Source: an uncultured bacterium
GTDB taxonomy: Bacteria > Verrucomicrobiota > Kiritimatiellia > RFP12 > UBA1067
Reading direction: 5' to 3'
Length of the DNA stretch: 22,554 nucleotides
Assembly (NCBI GenBank): GCA_900547945.1
Contig: URIT01000042.1
Span: 1 to 22,554 of the forward strand
Part shown: positions 6,077 through 15,664 of the stretch, one piece after another
How positions within the stretch are numbered: the stretch's first letter is position 1
How the letters are laid out: each line of letters opens with the position of its first letter
Made by a program: the position numbers and the translations under genes
The notes under the pieces: generated by a model
Database searches by the model: none
Told to the model about the DNA's origin: nothing
What the model saw: the letters and a program-made list of their open reading frames with translations, nothing else

Positions 6077-9000
6077 TCAGCGGAAGAAGAGGACCGTGCC
6101 GTGCGCGACGTTCCAGGCGAGCGTCCGCCCGTCGTCCGAGAGCGCAAGGCCGTTCGGCGCGCGAATGCCCTCCGCGCCAACGAGGTCGAACGTCACGTTC
6201 TCCAGCCCCTCCGGCGCCGTGTCGAACGCCCACACCGGCACGCGGCGCGGCGTCTTCTTCGCGGCCTCGGCCGCAACGTCCACCACGACGCGCGCGCCCG
6301 GCAGGAAGACGAGTCGCGTCGCCGGGTCGATCGTGCCGCAGCGCCGCGCCGCGTCCACCGTGAAGCGGATCTCCGACGCGGCCTGGCCGACGGTGTTCGA
6401 GACGACGAGGGACGCGGCCGCGACAACGCCCGTCCCCGAAAGCGCAACGACGCCCGTGCCGTCGCGCCCGAGGATGAGGTTCTTCGCCGTCGTGAACGAG
6501 CCGCCGGAGACGGTAAGCACGCCCCGCGCGTCGTGGTACTGCTGGAGGACGTCGCCGTTCGCATGCCAGCGGAAGAGGTCGTTCGTCGTCGCGCCGCCGA
6601 GGTAGACGTTGTGCCCCGTCGTGAACGCGCCCGCCGTCAGCGTGTAGCGCCCGTGGCCGCCGAACGCGCCGATCACCACCTCGCCGCGCGTGTTCACGGT
6701 CTCCAGCGCGGGATTGTCTACGATCGAGACGCGCCCGCCGTCGTGGAAGACATCACCGTCCGCGTTCGGCCCCTCCGCGACGAGGAAGTTGCTCTGCTCC
6801 TGCGTGAACGTGCCCGCCACGCGCAGCTCGCCGTGGACGAACGACGTGCCGCGCGCGCCCGTGAGCGCGGCGGCATTGCCCACCGCGACGCCGCAGAAGC
6901 CATTTCCAATCGGCTGCCTGCAGTAGGCCGTCAGGGAGGCGCCCTGCGCGATCTCCACGCGGCCCGTCGCGAAGAGCGTCGAGGAGGTCCGCTGGTCGTT
7001 CCCCGGCGTGCCGATGTGGAGGAGGTCCCACGTCCCCGTCTTGACGTGGCCGCGCCGGACGAGGTATTCGCCGACGCCCGTCCCCCGCCCGATGTAGTTC
7101 AGGCACCCGAGCCCGGAGAAGACGCCCTCCCAGGCCGTGTCGAGGAGAACGGTCGCGCGCCCGCCGTTGCCGCCGAGGGCAAGCTCCCACAGAAGCGGCA
7201 GGTCCGGCCGCGCCCGGTCCCGGAAAACGACGTCCACCGTCTCGCCCGCGCGCGTCGGCTTGAAGGCGTGGAAGAAGACGGTCTTGGAGGTCTCGCGTTC
7301 CGTCCGGAACACCGCGTCGTCCGAGAACGTCAGCGCGCCCGTCCCGAACGTGAAGCGCGTGTTCAGGTTGTGTTCCGCGCCGTCCGTCCGGGCGGATTCG
7401 TCCATGCCGCGCGTGATGAAGGCCGAGGCGCCGCGCACCGCGATCTCGCCGCCGTCGAGGTCAACCGACGACCGATCGGTGATGCTGCCCTTGGCGTTGC
7501 CCTGGTCCCACAGGCGGAAGACGGCATCGACGACGTCGAGTCGCCCGCCCGCGCCGATGCGCAGCACGGAATGCTGCGTCGTGTGGCCCGTGACCGCCAG
7601 CGTCGCGTTCGTGACGCGCAGCGTGGCCGTCCCCGCGCCGATGTTGTTGACGACGAGGTTCGTGACCGCCGTCGTCACCGCCACCGTCTCGCCGGCGACG
7701 ACGACCGTGTAGTCGCCGCCGACCGCGTCGATGTACGTCGTGCGGGACGGATCGGGCAACATCCCTCCCATCCAGTTCGCCGCGTCGTCCCAGCGGCCCG
7801 AGACGGACGCCTTCCACACGGTGTCGCCGTCCGTCACCATCTGGAGCGCACCGGCATCGTCGAGCCGGGCGGGGTGGCCGTTGAGCGTGACGTGCACAAG
7901 CGGCGCGCCTGCCGTTCCGTTCGGGAAGCGGACGGACGCCGTCGCGTCCATCAGCTGGACGTCGAGCGTCTTGCCGTCCGCCACCGAGAGCGCATCCACC
8001 GTCAGCGTCTGCCCTTCCGCCACGCGGATGCGCGTCGTGCCCGCAGCCGCCGTCAGCGAGGCGAGGCGCAGGGACGAGGCGAACGCGAGCGTGCCACCCG
8101 AGACGGAGACGGAACCCGAGAAGTCACCCTGCGGGTTGAAGACCCATGTGCCCGTCCCCGTCTTGTCGAGCGAAACGCCCGCGTCGAGCGTGCCGGCGAA
8201 CATGGCCGGTGCCGCCGAGGACGCGCCTTTCAGGACCAGCGTGCCCGCCGCCATGCCCGGCGCGAGCTTGACGGCGCCCTCCATCGTGAGCGGGCCCGTC
8301 CCCGCCTGCTCAAGGGCGACCTGGCCCGCCACGCCGGCATAGGTGTTCGTGAGCGTGACCGTGCGGTCGGTCGTCTCGCCCGCGCCCGTGTAGCGGAGCG
8401 TCGCGTTGCTGAAGAGGAAGTCGACGTCGCCGAGCCGGCCGGCCGTCCCACGCATCCCCAGGCAGTCCGCGACGAGCGTAACCTCCGCCCCCTGGACGGC
8501 CCCCACACGGCCCTTAAGCCGGTTTTCGCCCGCGAACACGACGGTGCAGCTTCCCCAGTTGAAGAAGAGCCGCGTCAGATAGTCTTCAGGCGGCTGCAGG
8601 TTGTTGAGAAAGATCGTCTCGACGGGGCAGAGGAACGTCAGCGCGGCGGAGAAATTGCACTCGCAGCAGAAGAACGCCGTGCCGCCCCGCGTGCCTACGG
8701 AGAAGCGGAACGGCCCCGCGCCGGAGACGACCGCATTGCGATTGCCACTGAGGAAGTTGTAGGCGCTGTAGGGCTCGATCGTCCCCCTCTCCGTGATCTC
8801 GATGCGCTGCGGCGACGAGACGCCGGGCAGGGACGGAATCGAGACCCAGCGAATCCGCGTGCGCGCGTCAACCGTCACAAGCCCCGTCGACGCGAAGACC
8901 GCCACCATGCCGGCGGCGGCGCCAGGAACGTGCTCGCCCGCGAGGCGGATCGGCCCGGCGCCCTCGAAGCGGGCCCCCGGCTCGCCGCCGCTCCCGTGGT

Positions 9001-9511
9001 TCGCGGCCCGCGTGCCGTAGCCCCATTTCCCGAGGACGAATTCGTCCACCGCGTTGTTGCGCACGGTCATCGTCTCGCCGCCATAGTTCGTCGTCATCAG
9101 CTCCACGCCGAGACGCAGGCGGGCCTGAAGCGCGGCCGCCGGGGTCACCGCCGTCTCGGCGGCGGAGAAGACGCCGAAGGGCTCGATCGGCACGTACTGC
9201 TCCTCCGCCGTCCCGTAGACGTAGCGGTGCGTGCCCTCGGTCAGGATCTGGAGAATCGAGTAGACGCCGTCGAAGTCGATGGTCGTCGCGGCCTTCCCCG
9301 CGAGCGCGTCGCCGAACACCGCCGTGTCGCCCGCCGCGCCCATGCGCCCGGCGGGCGTCTCGTACCGGCCGGGCACCTTGCCCTCCGCCCAGTTGTTCGC
9401 GTTCGTCCAGAAGCCGTCCTCGGCTCCCGTCCAGTGGTAGGTCCCGGCGGCCAGCGGCCGCGCCGCCGCGAGGCCGGCGGCAAACGCCAGGCACCATGCG
9501 ATTCGTTTCAT
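6077..9511 (-). CDS. Adhesin 1: secreted beta-helix protein with autotransporter-associated repeat
   Basis: A 1144-residue exported protein. The signal peptide MKRIAWCLAFAAGLAAARPL probably cleaves after ALAA-type residues near 22. The mature part opens with YHWTGAEDGFWTNANNW, a module typical of autotransporter-associated repeat proteins, recurring as WKASVSGRWDDAANW at about 565-580. A PATR-type repeat (TGTGTWVFNPQGDFSGS followed by SVSGGTLAF) lies near 448-478. The rest is low-charge beta-strand sequence rich in G, T, V and A, as in right-handed beta-helices. No autotransporter barrel, LPXTG or PEP-CTERM is seen. It ends HGTVLFFR-stop, like adhesin 2 (STVFLLR). Start ATG 9511 is preceded by GGAGAAGAGGGA. 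The promoter carries a poly-G spacer. Adhesion or glycan interaction is inferred from the fold class only. Confidence 0.85.
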   Translation of the reverse strand: MKRIAWCLAFAAGLAAARPLAAGTYHWTGAEDGFWTNANNWAEGKVPGRYETPAGRMGAAGDTAVFGDALAGKAATTIDFDGVYSILQILTEGTHRYVYGTAEEQYVPIEPFGVFSAAETAVTPAAALQARLRLGVELMTTNYGGETMTVRNNAVDEFVLGKWGYGTRAANHGSGGEPGARFEGAGPIRLAGEHVPGAAAGMVAVFASTGLVTVDARTRIRWVSIPSLPGVSSPQRIEITERGTIEPYSAYNFLSGNRNAVVSGAGPFRFSVGTRGGTAFFCCECNFSAALTFLCPVETIFLNNLQPPEDYLTRLFFNWGSCTVVFAGENRLKGRVGAVQGAEVTLVADCLGMRGTAGRLGDVDFLFSNATLRYTGAGETTDRTVTLTNTYAGVAGQVALEQAGTGPLTMEGAVKLAPGMAAGTLVLKGASSAAPAMFAGTLDAGVSLDKTGTGTWVFNPQGDFSGSVSVSGGTLAFASSLRLASLTAAAGTTRIRVAEGQTLTVDALSVADGKTLDVQLMDATASVRFPNGTAGAPLVHVTLNGHPARLDDAGALQMVTDGDTVWKASVSGRWDDAANWMGGMLPDPSRTTYIDAVGGDYTVVVAGETVAVTTAVTNLVVNNIGAGTATLRVTNATLAVTGHTTQHSVLRIGAGGRLDVVDAVFRLWDQGNAKGSITDRSSVDLDGGEIAVRGASAFITRGMDESARTDGAEHNLNTRFTFGTGALTFSDDAVFRTERETSKTVFFHAFKPTRAGETVDVVFRDRARPDLPLLWELALGGNGGRATVLLDTAWEGVFSGLGCLNYIGRGTGVGEYLVRRGHVKTGTWDLLHIGTPGNDQRTSSTLFATGRVEIAQGASLTAYCRQPIGNGFCGVAVGNAAALTGARGTSFVHGELRVAGTFTQEQSNFLVAEGPNADGDVFHDGGRVSIVDNPALETVNTRGEVVIGAFGGHGRYTLTAGAFTTGHNVYLGGATTNDLFRWHANGDVLQQYHDARGVLTVSGGSFTTAKNLILGRDGTGVVALSGTGVVAAASLVVSNTVGQAASEIRFTVDAARRCGTIDPATRLVFLPGARVVVDVAAEAAKKTPRRVPVWAFDTAPEGLENVTFDLVGAEGIRAPNGLALSDDGRTLAWNVAHGTVLFFR

Positions 9512-9544
9512 TCCCTCTTCTCCGTTTTACGACAATGTGCGATA

Positions 9545-9574
9545 CGATGGACACCGTGACGATGGGCACCGTGA
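9545..9574 (-). repeat. 15-bp tandem repeat in the adhesin 1 leader
   Basis: On the plus strand CGATGGACACCGTGA (9545-9559) is followed directly by CGATGGGCACCGTGA (9560-9574), one mismatch. It lies in the predicted untranslated leader of adhesin 1. Confidence 0.7.
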
Positions 9575-9600
9575 AGGAACCTTTTCCAAGGTTCGGCATA

Positions 9601-9630
9601 AGTATACACCTCGCCCCCCCCCCCTGTCAA
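9601..9630 (-). promoter_or_regulatory. Sigma70-type promoter of adhesin 1 with poly-G spacer
   Basis: On the minus strand TTGACA (9625-9630) and TATACT (9601-9606) are separated by 18 bp. The -35-proximal part of the spacer is a run of 11 G (C on the plus strand, 9614-9624). The -35 is a perfect consensus match. One base lost would give the optimal 17-bp spacing; gain or further loss should weaken it. The layout matches known phase-variable promoters such as Neisseria porA. The predicted start of transcription is near 9594, about 83 nt above the ATG. Confidence 0.75.
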
Positions 9631-9699
9631 TTGTTCGTTTTAAGTTTACGCTCTTTTTCGTAGGAGTGGGTCGAAAAGGGGCTCCTCTCCCCTGTCTCT

Positions 9700-9793
9700 C
9701 CCACAGAACACACAGAAAATCGCGGGGTGGTCGCGGGCCTTGAAGTTCAGTGTATTCTGTGTGCCGCGAAGCGGCTTCAGTGTGTTCTGTGGT
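9700..9793. repeat. Small inverted-repeat element between uvrA and adhesin 1
   Basis: CCACAGAACACAC (about 9701-9713) and its exact complement GTGTGTTCTGTGG (about 9780-9792) bound a roughly 94-bp unit. Inside are a second TGTATTCTGTGTG and a GCCGCGAAGCGGC hairpin. This is the ACACAGAA-type dispersed repeat. No coding potential beyond repeat-encoded peptides. Confidence 0.6.
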
Positions 9794-9798
9794 AAGAC

Positions 9799-9912
9799 GG
9801 ACGCGACAAGCGCGTCCCTCCCGTTTCGTACTCCCGCGCGACCGCAAGCTCGGCGCGACGGACTTTTCGGCCGACGCCCCGCTCCCGTTTCGTACTCCCG
9901 CGCGACCGCAAG
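9799..9912. repeat. Family A palindrome plus 31-bp direct repeats
   Basis: A family A copy in inverted orientation lies at 9799-9822 (ACGCGACAAGCGCGTCCCTC core). A 31-bp sequence starting CTCCCGTTTCGTACTCCC occurs at 9818-9848 and again at 9882-9912, period 64, the second ending just before the uvrA stop. The 403-bp gap 9512-9914 contains only these repeats and the adhesin 1 promoter; no gene is seen. Confidence 0.75.
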
Positions 9913-9914
9913 GG

Positions 9915-12773
<2,859 letters not shown>

Positions 12774-12783
12774 GGAAGGGGGT

Positions 12784-12806
12784 ATTGTAGCACAATGTGC
12801 TATAAT
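12784..12806. promoter_or_regulatory. Palindromic bidirectional promoter of uvrA and the GT-C gene
   Basis: ATTGTAGCACA (12784-12794), A, TGTGCTATAAT (12796-12806) form a 23-bp palindrome with one mismatch. Each arm is an extended -10 pointing outward: TGC-TATAAT on plus, TGC-TACAAT on minus. The plus hexamer ends 7 nt before ATG 12814; the minus one ends 10 nt before ATG 12773. Neither has a clear -35 or Shine-Dalgarno, so both transcripts should be leaderless or nearly so. The palindrome could also bind a dimeric regulator. Confidence 0.6.
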
Positions 12807-12813
12807 ACGCCGC

Positions 12814-14763
12814 ATGAGAAAGCACCTACTCCCCGTTCTCCTGCTGGTCGCCGCCGTCTGGTTCCTCTACTCCCAGACGGGCCGCTTCGAGTTCCTGCGC
12901 CTCGACGACCACGACTACACCTTCCGCTGTGCCTTCGTGAAGGACGGCCTCTCGGCGGCGAACGTGAAGGAGGCGTTCGCGAACCCGCGCCACGCCGCCA
13001 TCTGGATGCCCGCCACCTACATCTCCTACATGGCCGACATCACCCTGTTCGGCCCCGGCATGGGCCCGCACCACCTCGTCAACGTCGCACTCCACACGCT
13101 CAACGCCCTCCTCCTCTACGCCCTCCTCCTCGCCCTTCTCCGTAAGCCCCCGATGGGAGGGACGCGCTCCGTCGCGTCCGCCGCCCTCGCCCTCCTCGCC
13201 ACGGCCTTCTGGGCGCTCCACCCCCAGCGCGTCGAGGCCGTCGCCTGGATCGCCGGCCGCAAGGAACTCCTCTGCGCCCTCTTCACCCTCCTTGGCCTCC
13301 ACTGCTGGCTGCGCCCCGGCCGCCGCTGGACGCTCGCCGCCTACGCCTGCTGCGCGCTTGCGTGCATGAGCAAGCCCACGGCCATGTGCTTCCCCTTCCT
13401 CGCGTTTGCCGTCGCCTGCCTCAACGACACACGAAACGACACAACCCTCACACTCACAACCGACAACGCGCCCCCGAAGACGCGCCCCCTCACCGCCTAC
13501 CTCCCCCTCCTCGCCCTCGCCGTCGCCACGGGCGCCCTCGCCGTCTATTCGCAGACCCATCCGGAGGGGCGTCCCGAACTCGCCCTCTTCACGGCCTCGC
13601 TTCCCTGGCGCCTCCTCAACGCCGCCGTCTCGACGGGCCTCTACCTCTTCCAGGCCCTCGTCCCCGTCGGCCTCCACCTCGACTACCGCGCAACGCCCGG
13701 CCACTTCCCCCTCGACGGCCTCCTCGGCCTCGCCACCCTCGCCGCCGCCCTAGCCTTCGGCTTCATTCTGTACCGGGCATGGGGGGAAGGACGACAAGCG
13801 GACGACGGCACGGGCACGGACGCGCAGGAGCGCGTCCCTCCCGTCCTGACCGTACGGCGGCTTCTCGCCCTCCTGCTCTTCTTCTGCGCCGCCCTTGCGC
13901 CGACCCTCGGCATCTTCGGCAGCTTCGGCGAGGCCGCCCGGGCCGACCGCTTCTTCTACCTCCCCTCGCTCGCCCTCTCCTTCGGGCTTGGATTCTTCGT
14001 CCTCGACCTCTCGCGCACGGCGCGCCGAGGACGGCGCGCCCTACCATCACAATCCGTCCCCGGCCCGCAGCCGGACGGCCCGAACCTCCCCGACCGCCCG
14101 CATCCGGAACCGCAACGGTCCCCGAAAACGGGCCTCCCGCCTCTGCCCGCCCTCGCCGCGCTCGTCGTCCTCGTCGACTTCGGCGCCGCCTTCCCCCTCG
14201 TCGCCACCTACCGCAACGACTACACGGCCTTCTCGCGCACGCTCGCCTGCGACCCCGACAACGGACGCGCCCTCGCCCACGTCGCGAGCGAGGAATGTGC
14301 GCGCTTCGGACGCATCGACCGGGGCATCTCGCTCTACCGGCGCAGCCAGGAACTGCGCCCCCGCGACGACACCGCCGCGCAGCTCGCCTACACCCTCGCG
14401 CTGCGCGGCCTCTCCTCGGACTACGCGGAGATCCGCCGCCTCTGCGCCAAGTTCGCCTGCGACCACACCCTCGACCGCAAGGGGATGGCCCTGGAGGCCC
14501 TGGGCACCACGGCCATGCGCCAGCGGAAATGGGCCGAGGCCATCGCGTGCCTCGAAGACTCCATCAAGGCCCCCCAGCGGTTCTATTCGGCGGAAGACGC
14601 ACGCCTCCGCCTCGGCGCCTGCTACTGCAACGCCGGGCGGGCAACGGACGCGATCCGCGTCTTCGAACCGCTCACGCAGTCCCGCCGCGCCGACATCGCC
14701 CCCCGCGCCCGCCAATTCCTCGACGCGCTCAAGCGCAACCCCAAGACCGTCCTGTTCTTCTAA
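12814..14763 (+). CDS. TMTC-like GT-C membrane protein with TPR-type C-terminus
   Basis: A 649-residue multi-pass protein resembling bacterial TMTC/DUF1736-type proteins of the GT-C glycosyltransferase fold. Evidence: the first hydrophobic helix (5-19); an acidic loop with D31/D32 (RLDDHDY), where GT-C enzymes place catalytic or metal-binding Asp; WMPATYISYMAD; HLVNVALHTLNALLLY; and FWALHPQRVEAVAWIAGRKE with later MSKPTA, all hallmarks of the family. About ten hydrophobic segments reach residue ~470; then a soluble helical tail (about 475-645) resembles TPRs. It probably transfers a lipid-linked sugar to exported protein or polymer; donor and acceptor are unknown. Loops at 114-122, 335-343 and 402-411 are encoded by dispersed palindromic repeats. 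ATG 12814 sits 7 nt after TATAAT. Confidence 0.8.
   Translation: MRKHLLPVLLLVAAVWFLYSQTGRFEFLRLDDHDYTFRCAFVKDGLSAANVKEAFANPRHAAIWMPATYISYMADITLFGPGMGPHHLVNVALHTLNALLLYALLLALLRKPPMGGTRSVASAALALLATAFWALHPQRVEAVAWIAGRKELLCALFTLLGLHCWLRPGRRWTLAAYACCALACMSKPTAMCFPFLAFAVACLNDTRNDTTLTLTTDNAPPKTRPLTAYLPLLALAVATGALAVYSQTHPEGRPELALFTASLPWRLLNAAVSTGLYLFQALVPVGLHLDYRATPGHFPLDGLLGLATLAAALAFGFILYRAWGEGRQADDGTGTDAQERVPPVLTVRRLLALLLFFCAALAPTLGIFGSFGEAARADRFFYLPSLALSFGLGFFVLDLSRTARRGRRALPSQSVPGPQPDGPNLPDRPHPEPQRSPKTGLPPLPALAALVVLVDFGAAFPLVATYRNDYTAFSRTLACDPDNGRALAHVASEECARFGRIDRGISLYRRSQELRPRDDTAAQLAYTLALRGLSSDYAEIRRLCAKFACDHTLDRKGMALEALGTTAMRQRKWAEAIACLEDSIKAPQRFYSAEDARLRLGACYCNAGRATDAIRVFEPLTQSRRADIAPRARQFLDALKRNPKTVLFF
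13155..13179 (+). repeat. Family A palindrome in frame inside the GT-C gene
   Basis: GGGAGGGACGCGCTCCGTCG (continuing CGTCC) is translated as GGTRSVAS in the loop before the ALALLATAFWALHP helix. The same sequence is found in intergenic DNA at 15078-15102. Confidence 0.85.
13818..13842 (-). repeat. Second family A palindrome inside the GT-C gene
   Basis: An inverted copy (GGACGCGCAGGAGCGCGTCC then CTCCC) is translated as TDAQERVPP in a polar inter-helix loop, without breaking the reading frame. Confidence 0.8.
14019..14047 (-). repeat. Family B palindromic repeat inside the GT-C gene
   Basis: GGCGCGCCGAGGACGGCGCG then CCCTACCAT is the reverse complement of the family B unit in the downstream intergenic blocks (14899-14930, 15029-15060), with few differences. 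It is translated as RTARRGRRALPS just after a membrane helix. Confidence 0.7.
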
Positions 14764-14771
14764 CCCACCCC

Positions 14772-15136
14772 GGGAGGGACGCGCGCCGTCGCGTCCGCCC
14801 CCCACACAACGCCCACCCAGGACGTCCACGGACGCGCGGGCCGCCGAGGACGTCGGCCCCTACCACGTACCCATGGTGCCGGCCCCTGTCCGCACCACAT
14901 GGTAGGGCGCGACGTCCTCGGCGCGCCGCGCCAACGGGGACGCCCACGAGAACGCCCACAGGCACGCGGGCCGCCGAGGACGTCGGCCCCTGCCACGTAC
15001 CCATGGTGCCGGCCCCTGTCCGCACCACATGGTAGGGCGCGACGTCCTCGGCGCGCCGCGCCCACAACGCCCACCCCGGGAGGGACGCGCTCCGTCGCGT
15101 CCGCCCCCCTCGGTTGCGCAGGAGCGCGACCCTCCC
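14772..15136. repeat. Cluster of palindromic repeats downstream of the GT-C gene
   Basis: Family A copies at 14772-14796, 15078-15102 and about 15116-15136 (inverted). Two near-identical 95-bp family B blocks at 14836-14930 and 14966-15060 (period 130, one mismatch seen). Each block is an inverted pair: GCGGGCCGCCGAGGACGTCG on the left and CGACGTCCTCGGCGCGCC on the right, with a 25-30 nt loop. Direct copies of CGATTATCCCT follow at about 15143-15175. No gene is seen in 14764-15196. Confidence 0.85.
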
Positions 15137-15196
15137 ATAAACCGATTATCCCTATCCTCGTCCTCCACGATTATCCCTGTCCTCCATAAGACGTAA

Positions 15197-15232
15197 GGGA
15201 TTTCACGTCGGAACGTTCCGACGTGAAATCCC
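15197..15232. repeat. Perfect 36-bp palindrome
   Basis: GGGATTTCACGTCGGAAC is followed immediately by its exact reverse complement GTTCCGACGTGAAATCCC, centre at 15214/15215, with no spacer. The right half begins the 53-bp repeat series also present at 22169-22554. Confidence 0.95.
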
Positions 15233-15307
15233 ACGCATGTCGGCTACCGCGCGCCACTTCACCTCTTGTTCCGAAGTGAAATCCCGCACATGGTCACGCA
15301 AGGGCTT
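15215..15307 (+). repeat. 53-bp tandem repeat, copy left of adhesin 2
   Basis: GTTCCGACGTGAAATCCC (15215-15232) and GTTCCGAAGTGAAATCCC (15268-15285) begin two units of exactly 53 bp period. 15215-15307 matches 22462-22554, the end of the window, over the whole 93 bp with only one difference noticed. Confidence 0.9.
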
Positions 15308-15364
15308 CCCTGCCATGTTTCAAGATTTCATTGAACGAGCTGCGTTTTGTTAGATTTGAGACGC

Positions 15365-15581
15365 TTCAGGATATTGAGTTTATTACGCACTGAATTCTCA
15401 TTCCCTCATTTGAGGAATCGAGATCAACTGTGCAATCGGAACGACATCTTCCTCCCACCCTCCTCTGTGCCCCCGCGCCTCCGCGCGCTCCGTGTTGACT
15501 GAGCGGAGATTATTGAGAAAAAAAAAGAGGGGGGCGTCCCGCGCCGGGCCGCGTGTGTGCCCCGTTGGGACGTCCCGTGCC
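15365..15581 (+). repeat. ~217-bp direct repeat, left copy
   Basis: Begins TTCAGGATATTGAGTTTATT and matches 21704 to about 21920 in the same orientation with few mismatches and an A9/A7 length difference. The two copies flank adhesin 2. It contains ACACGGAG-type low-complexity sequence and a terminator-like element. A 58-bp AT-richer stretch (15308-15364) precedes it, with no gene seen. Confidence 0.9.
15518..15563 (-). terminator. Terminator-like hairpin after adhesin 2
   Basis: Minus-strand reading gives GGGGC, an inner CGCG/CGCG stem, GCCCC, then CTC and nine T. It lies about 100 bp after the adhesin 2 stop, within the left copy of the ~217-bp repeat. Confidence 0.4.
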
Positions 15582-15664
15582 GGGTCCGTTCGTGCCCCGC
15601 CCATCCGCCCGAAGTCGACGCGCGGCTCGCGTACGTCGTGATCCGGGGCGGCACGGGCCCTGCC

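Noticed and set aside
6002..9559. 1185-codon open frame on the plus strand
   Set aside because: It is antisense to adhesin 1. The Arg/Glu/His-rich translation has no domain features; long antisense frames are expected at this GC content.
12784..12806. SOS (LexA) box upstream of uvrA
   Set aside because: The palindrome matches neither CTGT-N8-ACAG nor GAAC-N4-GTTC; it is better explained by paired -10 elements.
14758..14763. GT-C protein terminal KTVLFF as a third member of the adhesin C-terminal motif
   Set aside because: It lacks the final Arg and follows a TPR-like helix in a membrane protein; chance similarity is more likely.
15308..15364. Integron attC site (GTTAGAT core near 15346)
   Set aside because: One core-like heptamer is present, but no properly placed partner core or paired L/R boxes, and no integrase.
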